A stretch of DNA of 64,000 nt from Terricaulis sp. (GTDB lineage Bacteria; Pseudomonadota; Alphaproteobacteria; Caulobacterales; Aquidulcibacteraceae), in NCBI GenBank assembly GCA_024707365.1, contig JANPZV010000002.1, positions 206,558-270,557 of the forward strand. The letters are read 5' to 3'. Positions within the stretch are counted from its first letter, which is position 1; each line of letters opens with the position of its first letter. This document shows, in pieces, positions 1 to 10,757 of the stretch. The notes beneath the pieces were generated by a model that did not search any database, had not been told where the DNA came from, and saw nothing but the letters and a program-made list of their open reading frames with translations. The position numbers were made by a program, and so were the translations under genes.

Positions 1-2
1 CG

Positions 3-167
3 CAAAAGAACATCAAGGTGGATGGCCAGCCGGTGGAAGGCGCAGACCATTTCTATCGCGGCCGCGATCCGGGCGAGGATCACCTCGCGGACGTGGAAAA
101 GCACGCGCGCGATTATCTGGAAAAGCGCCTGGCTGCGCCGCCCCGGCCGCCGACCAGCAAGCGCTAA
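3..167 (+). CDS. C-terminal fragment of an unidentified protein
   Basis: The window opens inside this reading frame, which runs 54 codons to a TAA at 165-167. The visible tail is charged (a DHFYRGRDPGEDHLADVEKH stretch) and ends in a basic, proline-rich segment. I do not recognise the family. It converges on the DUF4167 gene, with a bidirectional terminator between them, which supports this frame as a genuine gene end. The coding frame is inferred from composition and from the terminator placement. Confidence 0.5.
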   Translation, partial: QKNIKVDGQPVEGADHFYRGRDPGEDHLADVEKHARDYLEKRLAAPPRPPTSKR

Positions 168-177
168 AGCCGCAAAC

Positions 178-210
178 AAAAAGGGCACCCCCAATTAGGC
201 GCCCTTTTCA
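178..210. terminator. Bidirectional intrinsic terminator
   Basis: AAAAGGGC at 179-186 pairs with GCCCTTTT at 201-208, and an AT-rich tract (CATTTTTAT) follows on the plus strand. On the minus strand the A run becomes a U tract. It lies between the stop codons of two convergent genes (167 and 217), so it probably ends both transcripts. Confidence 0.75.
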
Positions 211-216
211 TTTTTA

Positions 217-876
217 TCAATCTGAACCCAAAAACGCCGGCTTTGGGCCGGGGCCGGCGAAGCCTTCGCGGCCATCCTCCCGCTCGGCCCGTTCAGCGCG
301 CGGTTCGCGTGGTTCGCGCGGCGGGCGGGGTTCGCGCGGCTCGCGCCGTTCGCCGCCTTCTTCGCGCGCTTGGGCGGGCTCACCTTCGCCGCGTTCGCCG
401 TCAGGGCGGAAACGGCTACGGCGGCCGCGCCGACGACGGAACTCGCCGTCGCGCTCACCGCCCTGCTGGGGCGCGCGCTCTTGCTCGGCGTCCGCCTCGA
501 CAGCTTCGCCTTCTTCGGCGCCGGCTTCTTCGCCGCCTTCGGCTTCGACGCCTTCGTCCTCGCCCTCCAGCTCCTCGCCGGCGCTGAAGCGATCGAATTG
601 CTGCTGTGGCTGCACTGCTGGCTGCATCTGCCGGAGCAAGCGGAAATAATGATCCGCGTGCTGCATGAAATTTTCGCTGAGGATGCGATCGCCGGAGCTG
701 GCCGCATCACGCGAGGCTTGCAGATAGCGTTCATAGATCAACGCTGCGGGCCCGCGCACCTTCCCCTCCGGCCCTGAGCTTTCCATGGTCCGGTTGGGGT
801 TGCTGTTGTTGCCGTGGTGATGATGCCCGCCGCCGCCCGGCTTGCCGCCGCGGCCGCGGCCTCGCTGACGCTTCAT
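217..876 (-). CDS. DUF4167 domain protein, Arg/Gly-rich
   Basis: About 220 residues from an ATG at 876. An upstream in-frame start is possible, but the basic MKRQRGRGRG opening is the typical N-terminus of this alphaproteobacterial family. The DUF4167 core sits near residues 25-85 (KVRGPAALIYERYLQ, then a helix with NFMQHADHYFRLL). The rest is low-complexity: an acidic Glu/Ala block, then basic RRRRGRR and repeated REPREPRP motifs. Family members are often found beside prmC-prfA, as here. The composition (RG-rich head, charged disordered tail) suggests RNA or ribosome association, but that is inference; no biochemical role is established. Confidence 0.85.
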   Translation of the reverse strand: MKRQRGRGRGGKPGGGGHHHHGNNSNPNRTMESSGPEGKVRGPAALIYERYLQASRDAASSGDRILSENFMQHADHYFRLLRQMQPAVQPQQQFDRFSAGEELEGEDEGVEAEGGEEAGAEEGEAVEADAEQERAPQQGGERDGEFRRRRGRRSRFRPDGERGEGEPAQAREEGGERREPREPRPPREPREPRAERAEREDGREGFAGPGPKPAFLGSD

Positions 877-1146
877 TGGAAGTCCACCATTGTCGTCCGT
901 GGTTGAGCGGCCAAGGCGCACGCGGGTGCGGGGCCTCGGCGGCTGGCGACCCGACCTTTCGGGCCCTATGATCCGGCGCACACGCGCCGCATTGGAAACT
1001 ATCCTTGCCTCTTATTGAGGGAATGCTGGCCGCGCCCTCACGCGCCGGCCTGCTGTTTGGAACGTGGGTTCAGCCCCTGAACGCCGTTACCGTTCCGATT
1101 CCTGTTACAAATCTAGTCGCTCCAGGCAAGCCGTCAAAGGGCTTTT

Positions 1147-2013
1147 TCAGTCATCGCCCAGCAATAATTCACGGCGGCGGCCAGTCACCACACGGTCTAC
1201 GCCCGCCAAATCGGCGCGCACGTCCAGCGGCTGGAGGCCAGCGGCGTCCGCCAGCGCCCACACGGCCTGGGCCTGGCCCTTGCCCACCTCCAGCGCGAAC
1301 CGCCCGCCGGGAGCGAGCAGCGCCCGAATTTGCGGCATCAGCGCACGGTAAGCGTCGAGCCCATCGGCGCCGCCATCCAGCGCCAAGCGCGGCTCGAACT
1401 TGGCCACCTCAGGCGCCAAGGTCTCGATCTCGGCGCTGGCGATATAGGGCGGGTTGGAGAGGATGAGGTCAAACGGGCCCTCAAGCCCCGCGCCCCAATC
1501 GCCGGCGCGCCATTCGATCCGGCTGTTGAGATCTAGCGCCGCGCCATTGGCGCGCGCCACCGTCAGCGCCGCTTCGCTGAGATCAACGCCAACGCCCACC
1601 GCCTGCGGCCGCTCGCTCAACACCGTGAGCAGCACAACGCCCGAGCCCACGCCGAGATCGAGCACGCGCGCAGGCTTATCGGGCGCCAGAAACTCAAGGC
1701 CCGCTTCCACCAGCAATTCGGTGTCCGGGCGCGGGGTGAGCACGTCGGGCGTCACCGCAAATTCGAGCGTCCAGAAGCCTTTGCGGCCGATGATGTGACT
1801 GATCGGCTCACGCGCGAGACGGCGCGCGACCAACGCCTCAACACCCTCAATCTGCGCCTCTGTCATCTCACGCCGCGGATCGGTGACGATATCGAGCCGA
1901 CGCACATCCGCGCCTTTCTCGATCAGCATGCGCGCATCAAGCACGGGCGAATCCACGCCCTCGGCCTCAAGCCGCTTTCTGATATCGGTCCAGAGCGAGA
2001 CAAGCGTTGTCAC
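1147..2013 (-). CDS. prmC: Peptide chain release factor N5-glutamine methyltransferase
   Basis: A 288-residue PrmC/HemK. It uses S-adenosylmethionine to methylate the glutamine of the GGQ motif in release factors. Visible: an N-terminal helical domain (1-85), SAM-binding motif I (DLGVGSGV, about 119-126) and the catalytic NPPY at 187-190. Its ATG overlaps the prfA stop by four bases (2010-2013), so enzyme and substrate are translationally coupled. The frame is intact and length is normal. Confidence 0.96.
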   Translation of the reverse strand: MTTLVSLWTDIRKRLEAEGVDSPVLDARMLIEKGADVRRLDIVTDPRREMTEAQIEGVEALVARRLAREPISHIIGRKGFWTLEFAVTPDVLTPRPDTELLVEAGLEFLAPDKPARVLDLGVGSGVVLLTVLSERPQAVGVGVDLSEAALTVARANGAALDLNSRIEWRAGDWGAGLEGPFDLILSNPPYIASAEIETLAPEVAKFEPRLALDGGADGLDAYRALMPQIRALLAPGGRFALEVGKGQAQAVWALADAAGLQPLDVRADLAGVDRVVTGRRRELLLGDD

Positions 2014-3092
2014 GCTTCATCCTCCAACGCGGCGAGCTTGAGCGCCTGATCTTCCGCGGCGAGCGCATCGAGGATGGGATCAAGCGCGCCGTCAATCACC
2101 TCGGGGAGATTATAGACGGTGAGATTGATGCGATGGTCAGTGACGCGGCCTTGCGGGAAATTGTAAGTGCGAATGCGCTCGCTGCGATCGCCTGAGCCGA
2201 TCTGGCCTTTGCGTTCGGCCGCGCGGGCGCTGTCGCGCTTTTCGCGTTCCAAATCGTAAAGCTTGGCTTTGAGCACATTCATCGCCTGGATGCGGTTCTG
2301 GTGCTGCGATTTCAGCGTGCTGACAACGATGATGCCCGTTGGCAAATGCGTGATGCGCACGGCGGAATCGGTTTTGTTGACGTGCTGGCCGCCCGCGCCG
2401 GAGGCGCGCATCGTATCGATGCGGATGTCTTTTTCATCGATCACCACATCGATCTCGCCCTCGGGCTGAGGCAGCACCGCGACCGTGGCCGCCGAAGTGT
2501 GGATGCGCCCGCCCGCTTCGGTTTCAGGCACGCGCTGCACCCGGTGCACGCCGCTTTCAAAGCGCAAACGGCCAAACACGCCCGCGCCGCTCACGGAAGC
2601 CACCGCCTCCTTAACCCCGCCAATGCCGGTGTCTGAAAGGCTTTCAAGCTCAAACTTCCAGCGCCGCGCGCCGGCATAGCGCTGATACATGCGCAAGAGA
2701 TCGCCCGCGAACAGCGCGGCTTCTTCGCCGCCCGTGCCGGCGCGGATTTCGAGGATGGCGGAGGCGTTCTCGTCCTTATCCTTGGGCGCCAGCAACAGCA
2801 TCGCCGCTTGCTCAAGCGCGGGCATGTTTTCGCGCGCGGCTTGCAATTCATCCTTGGCGAGCGCGGCCATCTCCGCATCGCCGTCCTTGCTCATCGCTTC
2901 AAGGCTTTCGATTTCCGCGCGCGCGGCGTTAAGCGCGGCGATCGCCTCCGCGAGCGGTTTGAGCTCGGCGTGCTCTTGCGAAAGCTTGGTAATCTCGGCG
3001 CTGTCGCTGGTGACGCCAAGGCGCGCCTCCACGCGCTCGAACCGCTCCAGCGCTTGGCCTAAGCGCCGTTCCAACCGGGTCAAATCGGGCAT
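2010..3092 (-). CDS. prfA: Peptide chain release factor 1
   Basis: 360 residues from the ATG at 3092, the usual RF1 length; a longer in-frame extension upstream has no RF1 homology and overlaps the preceding gene. RF1 recognises UAA/UAG and triggers peptide release. The GGQ motif is at 234-236, followed by the typical [10 protein letters not shown]. The decoding region lies in the preceding domain 2. It starts two bases after the stop of the upstream small gene and overlaps prmC, so ispG-hyp-prfA-prmC look like one transcript. Confidence 0.97.
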   Translation of the reverse strand: MPDLTRLERRLGQALERFERVEARLGVTSDSAEITKLSQEHAELKPLAEAIAALNAARAEIESLEAMSKDGDAEMAALAKDELQAARENMPALEQAAMLLLAPKDKDENASAILEIRAGTGGEEAALFAGDLLRMYQRYAGARRWKFELESLSDTGIGGVKEAVASVSGAGVFGRLRFESGVHRVQRVPETEAGGRIHTSAATVAVLPQPEGEIDVVIDEKDIRIDTMRASGAGGQHVNKTDSAVRITHLPTGIIVVSTLKSQHQNRIQAMNVLKAKLYDLEREKRDSARAAERKGQIGSGDRSERIRTYNFPQGRVTDHRINLTVYNLPEVIDGALDPILDALAAEDQALKLAALEDEA

Positions 3093-3094
3093 GG

Positions 3095-3508
3095 CTAAAC
3101 CAGATCTGCGAAGATCTCGGGCACGACCTCGGTGATCTGCGGCTGAAAGAATGTGATCTGCGTGCCGGCGCGTTCGTACGGCAAGATCACTTCCAGCGCG
3201 CGGCCATTGGCCGTTTCCAGATGAAAGCAAAGCGCGGACGCATCATCGCTGCGCGCGCGCCCGTCAAACACCAGCCCCGCGGCGATGAGGCCGTTTTCCT
3301 TGTCATCGAGGCGGAAGCCGGCGATGAGGCCTGAGATATGATCCTGCGGCCCCGATGAATCGATCGGCAGATCGACATTGGTGTGGATCTGCTCACCCGT
3401 CTTGCGCAAGCCTGCGCCGAACGGCGCGAACGAGCCGCCTTCCAGCAGCGCGCGCTGGGCGGCTTCAAACAGATAATCGTAGGTATCCTGCAGGTGACGC
3501 TGCAGCAT
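3095..3508 (-). CDS. Hypothetical protein between ispG and prfA
   Basis: 137 residues, soluble, no signal peptide or membrane segment. It starts [18 protein letters not shown] and has alternating hydrophobic strands later ([33 protein letters not shown]), suggesting a small alpha/beta protein. The stop lies two bases before prfA, and ispG's stop would be three bases upstream of its ATG, so it is embedded in a tight operon. I do not recognise a named domain; the sequence gives no direct clue to function. Confidence 0.75.
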   Translation of the reverse strand: MLQRHLQDTYDYLFEAAQRALLEGGSFAPFGAGLRKTGEQIHTNVDLPIDSSGPQDHISGLIAGFRLDDKENGLIAAGLVFDGRARSDDASALCFHLETANGRALEVILPYERAGTQITFFQPQITEVVPEIFADLV

Positions 3509-3511
3509 TGG

Positions 3512-4639
3512 CTAACCTTTCGCTGCACGCAGCGCCGCAGCGCGTTGTTCAACCAGATCAACGATATGGTCGATCATCTCGCCATTGTCGACCTTGTGGT
3601 CGGGCTTGCCGGAGACATACATCATGCCAGCGCCCTTGCCGCCCCCGGTGAAGCCAAGATCGGTCATCAGCGCCTCGCCGGGGCCGTTGACCACGCAGCC
3701 GATAATCGAGAGCGAAATCGGTTCGGCGATATGCGCCAGGCGCGCTTCCAGCGCCTCCACCGTCTTGATCACGTCATAGCCCTGCCGCGCGCAGGAGGGG
3801 CAGGCGATGATGGTGACGCCGCGCTGGCGCAGGCCGAGCGATTTCAAGAGATCGTTGCCGACCTTGATCTCCTCCGCCGGATCGGCGGCGAGCGAGACGC
3901 GGATGGTGTCGCCAATGCCGGCCCAGAGCAGCGCGCCCATGGCGATGGAGGATTTCACCGCGCCGGCGCGGAAGGAGCCCGCCTCGGTGACGCCAAGGTG
4001 CAGCGGCGCGTCGGTCGCGTCGGCCAACGCCTGATAGGCGGCGGCGGTGAGGAATACGTCGGAGGCTTTGACGCTGATTTTGTACTCGCGGAAATCATGC
4101 TCCTCGAGCAAGGCGGCGTGATAGAGCGCGCTTTCCACCATCGCTTCGGGGCACGGCTCGCCGTATTTTTCGAGCAGATGCGGTTCAAGCGAGCCGGCGT
4201 TGACGCCGATGCGCATCGAGCAGCCGTGATCCTTGGCCGCCTGCACCACTTCTTTCACGCGCTGGGCGTTGCCGATATTGCCGGGATTGATGCGCAGGCA
4301 CGCAGCGCCCGCGGCGGCCGCTTCAATGCCGCGCTTATAGTGAAAATGAATATCCGCCACGAGCGGGACTTTGGCTTCACGCGCGATCTTGGCGAAGGCG
4401 GCGGTGCTATCTTCATCCGGGCACGACACCCGCACGATGTCGGCGCCCGCTTCCTCCAATTGGCGGATCTGGTTGATGGTGGCGGCGGCGTCGGCCGTCA
4501 CGGTGTTGGTCATCGACTGGACGGTGATCGGCGCATCGCCGCCAACCTCCACCGCGCCGACGCGGATCTTGCGCGAGCGCCGGCGCTCAATGCGCCGCCA
4601 GGGCCGGATATGATGCAAATCGCCGTGGGCGCCGTCCAT
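3512..4639 (-). CDS. ispG: 4-hydroxy-3-methylbut-2-enyl-diphosphate synthase
   Basis: 375 residues; the penultimate enzyme of the MEP isoprenoid pathway, converting MEcPP to HMBPP with a [4Fe-4S] cluster. The N-terminal TIM-barrel carries the substrate-binding NPGNIG region (about 118-123). The C-terminal domain supplies the cluster ligands Cys280, Cys283 and Cys315 and the fourth ligand Glu322 (CPSC and GCVVNGPGE). The frame is intact. It heads the run toward prfA-prmC. Confidence 0.96.
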   Translation of the reverse strand: MDGAHGDLHHIRPWRRIERRRSRKIRVGAVEVGGDAPITVQSMTNTVTADAAATINQIRQLEEAGADIVRVSCPDEDSTAAFAKIAREAKVPLVADIHFHYKRGIEAAAAGAACLRINPGNIGNAQRVKEVVQAAKDHGCSMRIGVNAGSLEPHLLEKYGEPCPEAMVESALYHAALLEEHDFREYKISVKASDVFLTAAAYQALADATDAPLHLGVTEAGSFRAGAVKSSIAMGALLWAGIGDTIRVSLAADPAEEIKVGNDLLKSLGLRQRGVTIIACPSCARQGYDVIKTVEALEARLAHIAEPISLSIIGCVVNGPGEALMTDLGFTGGGKGAGMMYVSGKPDHKVDNGEMIDHIVDLVEQRAAALRAAKG

Positions 4640-4708
4640 GGAGGCGTTCCTTTCCAGGGCTTGGAGATAGCGCGCCTGGGGCCCGCCCGCGAGCCCTAAG
4701 GGCGCGGC

Positions 4709-5538
4709 TTAACTGCGCGAGGGGCTGAGATTGGCCTGGGCGATCGGCTGGATTTCGTCGATCGGGCGGCCCAGCACCGGCATGCCGGCCGGGCCCATCA
4801 CCCCCGCCGAGGCGCCGTTCACAAAAGCTCAAACGCCCCGCCGTCACGGGCGTGCAGCGTCCAGCCTGGGCTTGGATCAGGCCGGTACACCTCGCCCGCG
4901 CGCAGCGTGCGCGAAAGGAACACGGTGCCGTCTGGGCCGCGCGCCTCAAGCCAGCCATCAGTTACCGCCTTGATTTCAACCACGCGCCGCGTCGGGGCGG
5001 CCTCAACCAGCGCGCCGCCCATCTCAGCCGGGGAAAGCCCAGCCTGTTCCTGCGCGGCGGGATCGGCCGCCGGCTCCTGATCCAGCGCCCGCCAGCCGAC
5101 AAAGCCAACCCCCAGCGCCACCAGCGCGGCGGCCGCCATCCAGGGCCGATCCTTGCGCGGGCGCGAGGCAGGGGCGCGGATCTGCTTTTCGTTGCTCTCA
5201 CGCGTAAGGGCGACCTCGTCCTGAAATTGATCGACGATCGCCTTCTCATCCACGCCCAGCGCGCCGGCATAGGAGCGCAGGAACGCCAGCGCGTACGCCT
5301 TGCCCGGCAGCAGCTTCATATTCATCTGCTCGAGCGCTTCGAGGAATTCGCGGCGCACGCGGATCCGCTCGGCCACCTCATCCAGCGAAAGGCCCAATTG
5401 CGCGCGCGCCTCTGCGAGCTTGCGCCCGGCGCGCCAACTCGGATCAAGCGCAAGCGCCGGCGCGTTCGGCTTTAACCGTTCTTCGCGGGCCGCGCCCACG
5501 CCCGGCTCATCGGGGGCGTTGGAATTATGGTTCAGCAT
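4709..5538 (-). CDS. rodZ: RodZ-like cytoskeletal HTH protein (frameshifted here)
   Basis: N-terminal HTH_25 domain (about residues 35-105: AGRKLAEARAQLGLSLDEVA), a basic linker, one transmembrane helix (about 130-148) and a C-terminal DUF4115 domain. RodZ links MreB to the wall-elongation complex at the inner membrane. As written the frame stops at 4819. One more T in the coding-strand TTTT run (4823-4826) continues it as ELFVNGASAGVMGPAGMPV to a TAA at 4709-4711, restoring the typical DUF4115 ending. The break is best read as a sequencing indel. Confidence 0.85.
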
Positions 5539-5670
5539 CAGTGCGCTGCAGAATCCTTACGACGCGATGCGTTGGTCAGAAGTTAATGTAGGCGTTAACA
5601 ACGCAAATTTCGCGCCATCACGCCATCGTAATCGCGAATCAGGCGGCTCTCAACGCAGCGCTGCTCTGCG

Positions 5671-7932
5671 TTACAGTGCAAAACCCTGGCTTTGCGCGAA
5701 TTCCGTGAGTTCCGCGCGCAAGGAGGCGCTTTGGGTTTTGAGGCGCGGCGCAAGATCAGCCGCCGCCGCCTCTACGCTCATCGAGCGGATCAGCCGCCGC
5801 ACCGGCCCGACCCCGGAGGCCGGCATGGATAAGCGGCGGAAACCAAGCGCGACAAACGCCATCGCTTCAAGCGGCCGGCCGGCCGCCTCGCCGCAAATGG
5901 AGATTTGCAGGCCAGCCTCGTCCGCGCTCTGGCGGATGCTGCTGAGGAAGCGCAGCGCCGGCGCGGAAAGCACGTCATAGCGATCGGCCACGCGGGCGTT
6001 GCCGCGATCGGCCGCGAAGAAATATTGCATGAGGTCGTTGGTGCCGACCGAAAGGAAATCGGCCTTGCCCTTCAGCCCGGCGATGGACCACGCCAGCGCC
6101 GGCGCCTCAACCATCACCCCGATTTCGATCTCAGCCGGGGCGCCGCGGCCAAACCGCGCCGCCCATTCGAGCTCGCGGTCCACCAGCGCGCGCGCGGCCT
6201 CGAACTCGCTCACGATCGCCACCAGCGGGAACATGACGCGCAAACGCCTGCCGGCGGCGGCGTTGATCAGCGCGCGCAGCTGGTAGCGCAGCAGCGAGGG
6301 GCGATCGAGCCCGATCCGCACCGCCCGCCAGCCCAGCGCCGGGTTCTCCTCCCGCTCGGCCTTCACGTAGGGCAGCACTTTGTCGCCACCGAGATCGAGG
6401 GTGCGGAAGGTGACGGCGCGGTCCCCCGCCGTATCGAGCACGTCACGATAGAGCAGAATCTGGCTCTCAAGCCGCGGCAGCGTCTCTGACACCATGAACT
6501 GGAATTCGGTGCGAAACAGGCCGATGCCTTCGGCGCCGGTGTCGTCGAGATGATGCACGTCGAGCGCTAGCCCGGCATTGAGCAGCAGCGCCACCGCCGC
6601 GCCGTCCTGGGTGATGGCGGGCTCGTCCTTATCGCGCGCGAACTCGGCGGCGCGGGCCGAGCGCAGCTCGATCCGCTGACGATAGGTGGAAACCACTTGA
6701 TCCTCAGGCCGCAGGCGCACCTCGCCCCGCTCGCCATCGAGCACCACCGCATCCCCATCCTCGACGCGCGAGAGCAGGCCAGAGAGCGAGCCAACCATCG
6801 GCACGCCGAGCGCCCGCGCGACGATCGCGGCATGGGCGGCGCTTGAGCCCTCCTCCAGCGCGATGCCGGCAAGGCGGCCGCCATAATCCAGCAATTCCGC
6901 GGGGCCAAGCTCACGCGCGATCAGAATGGCGTTCTCCGGCAGCGATTGCTGGGCCGCGCCATCAACGCCGGCGAGCGCGCGCAGCAGCCGGTTATCCAGA
7001 TCCTCAAGATCGTGCATGCGCTCGCGCAGATAAGGATCGCGCGTGGCGTTGAACTTGGCCCGGTGCTCGCCGCGCACGCGCTCGACCGCTGCGTCCGCCG
7101 AAAGCCCGGCGCGCACGCCGTTGCGCAATTTGGCATCCCAACTCGGATCGTTGGCGAGCATGAGGAAGGTTTCCAGCACCTCGCGCGAAACGCCCGAGAG
7201 ACGGCCAGGATCGCCCTCCAGCATCTCTGAAATGACGCCGCGCACTTGGGTGAGCGCAGCGTCGAGCCGCGCCTCTTCCTTGACCGGATCGTCCGCGATC
7301 ACGCGCCCGAGCGGGGCGTGCGGCTCATGCAGCACGGCCACGCCAATGGCGACGCCATCTGAGAACGCCTTGCCCTGCATGAATTCAGGGCGGCTCGGCC
7401 GCGCTTCAACATCGGCAAGGCCCGAAAGATCGCCAAACGCATTGGCGGCGACCATTTCGGCAAGCACCATGGCGATGGTTTGCAGCGCCTCAACCTCGTC
7501 CTCGCCGTACATGCGCTGGACGCTGTTCTGCACGACCAGCACGCCGAAAGTGCGCTCAGAACGAACGATCGGCACCCCGAGGAACGATTGATAGGGATCC
7601 TCGCCGGTCTCTGGCCGGTATGAGAAGCGCGCGTGGTGCGGGGCGTCTGCGAGATTGAGCGGCTGGGCGGTTTCGGCCACCAGGCCGACGAGGCCCTCGC
7701 CGGTATTGAGCCGGGTGCGGTGCACCGCTTCGGGCTTAAGGCCCTGGGTGGCGAACAATTCGTGCTGCTCGCCGCGCGTCAGATAAATTGAGCAAACATC
7801 GGCCACCATGGTCGCGGCCACCATGGCCACGAGCCGATCCAGCCGCTCCTGCGCGGAGCCGCCCGCCTCCATGATCTCCCGCAGCTTGCGCAGGAGCATC
7901 CGGGACCCGCCGACATGCCCAGGGCCGTTCAT
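5671..7932 (-). CDS. ptsP: PTS-Ntr enzyme I (GAF-containing PEP phosphotransferase)
   Basis: 753 residues. An N-terminal GAF domain (about 25-170) precedes the EI N-domain, the swivelling phosphohistidine domain (EGSSAAHAAIVAR, active His367) and the C-terminal PEP-binding barrel ending with the ICGEAAGRP motif. It autophosphorylates on PEP and passes phosphate to NPr/EIIA-Ntr, a regulatory rather than sugar-importing branch. Start: an AAGGAGG lies 13 bases upstream of the ATG at 7932; an internal Met12 is an alternative. It follows lysC on the same strand with a 27-base gap, an arrangement seen in other alphaproteobacteria. Confidence 0.94.
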   Translation of the reverse strand: MNGPGHVGGSRMLLRKLREIMEAGGSAQERLDRLVAMVAATMVADVCSIYLTRGEQHELFATQGLKPEAVHRTRLNTGEGLVGLVAETAQPLNLADAPHHARFSYRPETGEDPYQSFLGVPIVRSERTFGVLVVQNSVQRMYGEDEVEALQTIAMVLAEMVAANAFGDLSGLADVEARPSRPEFMQGKAFSDGVAIGVAVLHEPHAPLGRVIADDPVKEEARLDAALTQVRGVISEMLEGDPGRLSGVSREVLETFLMLANDPSWDAKLRNGVRAGLSADAAVERVRGEHRAKFNATRDPYLRERMHDLEDLDNRLLRALAGVDGAAQQSLPENAILIARELGPAELLDYGGRLAGIALEEGSSAAHAAIVARALGVPMVGSLSGLLSRVEDGDAVVLDGERGEVRLRPEDQVVSTYRQRIELRSARAAEFARDKDEPAITQDGAAVALLLNAGLALDVHHLDDTGAEGIGLFRTEFQFMVSETLPRLESQILLYRDVLDTAGDRAVTFRTLDLGGDKVLPYVKAEREENPALGWRAVRIGLDRPSLLRYQLRALINAAAGRRLRVMFPLVAIVSEFEAARALVDRELEWAARFGRGAPAEIEIGVMVEAPALAWSIAGLKGKADFLSVGTNDLMQYFFAADRGNARVADRYDVLSAPALRFLSSIRQSADEAGLQISICGEAAGRPLEAMAFVALGFRRLSMPASGVGPVRRLIRSMSVEAAAADLAPRLKTQSASLRAELTEFAQSQGFAL

Positions 7933-7959
7933 CGGCGCTCGCTTTCCTCCTTGCCGCGC

Positions 7960-9226
7960 CTAAGCGGCGTCTAATCCATAGGCGGTATGCAGCGCGCGCA
8001 CCGCAAGCTCTGTGTAAGCCGCATCAATCAAGACCGAGATTTTGATCTCGGAAGTGGCGATAGCCTCGATATTGACGCCCTTTTGCGCAAGCGCCGCGAA
8101 CATGGTTTTGGCCACGCCCACCTGGCTGCGCATGCCGATGCCTATCACGGAGACTTTGGCGACATCGCGGCGAATGTTGACTTCATCCACGTTGATTTTA
8201 TCGCGCGCGCCTTCAAGCACGCCCTTGGCGCGGATCGCGTCCCGGTCCGGGCAGGTGAACACGATGTTCTGACGCCCCGGCTGACGCGCATCGCTCTGCA
8301 CGATCATGTCCACATTTATGTTGGATTCCGCCAGCAGCGAGAAAATGTCCGCCGCGACGCCAGGGTGATCTTCGACGCCCAAAAGCGTGATCTTGGCCTC
8401 GTCGCGCGAATAGGCGACGCCCGAAACAACCTGCTTTTCCACGATCTCTTCCTCGCCGCAAACGATGGTGCCGGGATTGGGCTCACCCGGCTCGACGAAA
8501 CTGGACAACACCCGCACCGGCACCCGATGCGCGAACGCAAGCTCAACAGAGCGCGTCTGCAACACCTTGGCGCCAAGGGAGGCCATTTCGAGCATTTCTT
8601 CGTATGAAATTTTTTCGAGGCGCCTGGCCTTGGCCACGATGCGCGGGTCTGTGCTGTAGACCCCATCCACGTCCGTATAAATATCGCACCGCGCGGCCTT
8701 CAGCGCAGCGGCGAGCGCGACGGCGGAGGTGTCGGAGCCGCCGCGGCCAAGCGTGGTGATGCGCGCGCCCGCCGTCACGCCCTGAAAGCCAGGCACGATG
8801 GCGACGACGCCGGCATCCATCGAGATCGCCGATCGCGTGCTCTGCAATTTCAGCGATGCGCGCCTTGGCGTGTGCGGCGTCGGTGCGCACAGGGATCTGC
8901 CAATTCTGCCAGGAGCGCGCGGGCACGCCCAGGCGCCGCAGCGCCAACGCCAACAGCCCCGTCGTCACCTGCTCGCCGGTGGAGACAATCACATCGTATT
9001 CGTCATCGAAGTCGCGCGCGGTGAGCGCTGCGCCACTCTCGCCATCCTGGCCGCCAGCAGCGCGCGCCAGTTTCACCAAGCGATCCGTTTCGCCCGACAT
9101 CGCCGAAACGACCACCGCCAGCCCGCGCCAATGCTTTCGTTCGGCCGCCACAATGCGCGCAACGCGCGCGATGCGCTCAACCTCGCCCACGGACGTGCCG
9201 CCAAATTTCATCACTAAGCGGGACAT
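7960..9226 (-). CDS. lysC: Aspartate kinase (frameshifted here)
   Basis: About 422 codons. It phosphorylates aspartate, the first step toward Lys, Thr, Met and diaminopimelate. The N-terminal part (MSRLVMKFGGTSVGEVERIA) carries the kinase motif KFGGTS. The second part continues with the GFQGV and TTLGRGGSDTSAVALAAAL motifs and two C-terminal ACT domains (ITLLGVEDHPGVAADIF, VSVIGIGM). The frame breaks near 8817, where GATGGATGCC would read through as GATGATGCC with one G fewer. The gene is expected to be essential, so an assembly indel is likelier than decay. Confidence 0.93.
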
Positions 9227-9333
9227 GGAATGGAGAGCCGTCACCTTCTATTTTTGTGCGGGGCGGCCTTAGCATGCTCCGTTGCGGCGCGATACCGCTT
9301 GACCCGGCTCATTTCCGCCCCGATTTGAGGCGC

Positions 9334-10059
9334 ATGGCCCACCCCACGCTCGACCCCGCCGAGATCGCCAAATTCAGCGCTTTGGCCGCCGAATGGTGGA
9401 ACCCAAAGGGCCCGTTCGGGGCTTTGCACCGGCTCAATCCGGCGCGGCTGGGCTTTATCCGAAATGTTGCGGCGCGGCACTTTGGCGCCAGCTCACGACA
9501 TGCATTAGCTGGGCTTAAGGCGCTGGACCTCGGCTGCGGCGGCGGCCTGGTTTCGGCGCCGCTCAAGCGGATGGGCGCAGCGCTTACCGCCATCGACGCC
9601 TCGGCCGAAGCCATCGGCGCGGCGCGCGCGCACGCCGCCCAGGCTGGGCTCGATATCGATTTCCGCTGCATGACCGCCGAGGCGCTGGTTGCAGAGGGCG
9701 CGCAATTTGATCTCGTGGTCGCGCTTGAGATTATCGAACATGTGGCGGACGTGGCCGCATTCCTGGATGCAGCGCAAGCATTGGTGCGGCCCGGCGGCTT
9801 GATCGTGCTTTCCACCATCAACAGAACGCCCAAGGCGCGCGCGCTGGCGATCGTCGGCGCCGAGCGCATCCTCAAATGGGCGCCCGAGGGCGCGCATGAC
9901 TATGACAAGCTGGTGACGCCCGATGAGATCCGCGCCGGCGGGCCGCACATCACGTGGGATGAGCCGGTGGGCGTTGTCTACAACCCGCTTGGCGAAGGCT
10001 GGTCGCTCTCCAGCGACATCGACATGAATTATATGATGGCGGGCGCGAAACCCGCCTAA
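9334..10059 (+). CDS. ubiG: Ubiquinone biosynthesis O-methyltransferase
   Basis: 241 residues from the ATG at 9334; upstream in-frame codons lack family similarity. SAM-dependent enzyme of ubiquinone synthesis, methylating the ring hydroxyls. It shows the UbiG signature FSALAAEWWNPKGPF near the N-terminus, motif I DLGCGGG, and the post-motif LEIIEHV. It is divergent from lysC and its TAA overlaps the stop of the convergent lipoprotein gene at 10056. Confidence 0.93.
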   Translation: MAHPTLDPAEIAKFSALAAEWWNPKGPFGALHRLNPARLGFIRNVAARHFGASSRHALAGLKALDLGCGGGLVSAPLKRMGAALTAIDASAEAIGAARAHAAQAGLDIDFRCMTAEALVAEGAQFDLVVALEIIEHVADVAAFLDAAQALVRPGGLIVLSTINRTPKARALAIVGAERILKWAPEGAHDYDKLVTPDEIRAGGPHITWDEPVGVVYNPLGEGWSLSSDIDMNYMMAGAKPA

Positions 10060-10715
10060 GGCCCCTCCGGCGCCGCGCTGACCGGATGCAGCCCCAGAAC
10101 ACGCGTCACAAAAATCGCGCAGCGATACGCGCCGTCAGGCCCGTAGGCGTCAATAAATTGCGCATTGCCTTCAAACACCGCCTCATAGGCATCGGCCGCA
10201 TCGCGCTGACGATGATGCTCAATCAGGCTTTCAAGATTTTGCAGCGCGAAACGATCGCCGTTCACCCACCAGAGCTCCTCACTCCCGCTCTCGCGGAAAA
10301 GCCCAACCCCGTCTTGCAGAACATAGGCGCCCCGAAAGTGCTGTTGCGCGCTGGGGGCGCAGCGCCGGGGGCGCGTTGAGGTTTCGGCCGTGATCACGCG
10401 GGTGATAAACACCTCGCGCCGAAACATGCCGAGATGGCCGTACGAACCGCGCGGACTCAATCGCCCCTCGACCTCGGCGCGGATGGCGAATGAATCGAAC
10501 GGATCGCTGTAATCGCGCCCGCCGGCCTCCTGCAGCGTGCGCAGCGCATCGCTTTCGCCGGTGGCGGCCCAGCGCTCGCCCTCGCGCGCATCGGGCGTGA
10601 ATGTCATTGATTCTGCGCCTTCTGCGTAAACGCCGCTGAACACTTGCGTGCGCGGCGCGCCGGCGCAGGCGGCGGTGAAAACGATGAAGCCAGCGATCAG
10701 AATAAAGCGAAGCAT
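10056..10715 (-). CDS. Predicted lipoprotein, function unknown
   Basis: 219 residues with a lipoprotein signal peptide (MLRFILIAGFIVFTAAC, lipobox Cys17). The mature part starts APRTQVFSGVYAEGAESMTF and has scattered Cys and aromatic residues (SEELWWVNGDRFALQNL, AYRCAIFVTRVLGL). It resembles, in overall pattern of a beta-rich secreted domain, the other orphan lipoproteins of this window, but I cannot prove homology. The protein probably sits in the outer or inner membrane facing the periplasm. Its stop overlaps that of ubiG. Confidence 0.75.
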   Translation of the reverse strand: MLRFILIAGFIVFTAACAGAPRTQVFSGVYAEGAESMTFTPDAREGERWAATGESDALRTLQEAGGRDYSDPFDSFAIRAEVEGRLSPRGSYGHLGMFRREVFITRVITAETSTRPRRCAPSAQQHFRGAYVLQDGVGLFRESGSEELWWVNGDRFALQNLESLIEHHRQRDAADAYEAVFEGNAQFIDAYGPDGAYRCAIFVTRVLGLHPVSAAPEGP

Positions 10716-10757
10716 GGCGCCAGTATAAACAGGCGCGCGCGCAAAGCGCGAGCCGCT

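Noticed and set aside
3383..4699. A 438-codon open frame on the plus strand antisense to ispG
   Set aside because: High GC keeps stop codons rare in the antisense frame. Its product is a His/Ala/Arg-rich jumble with no domain, while the minus strand encodes a clean IspG.
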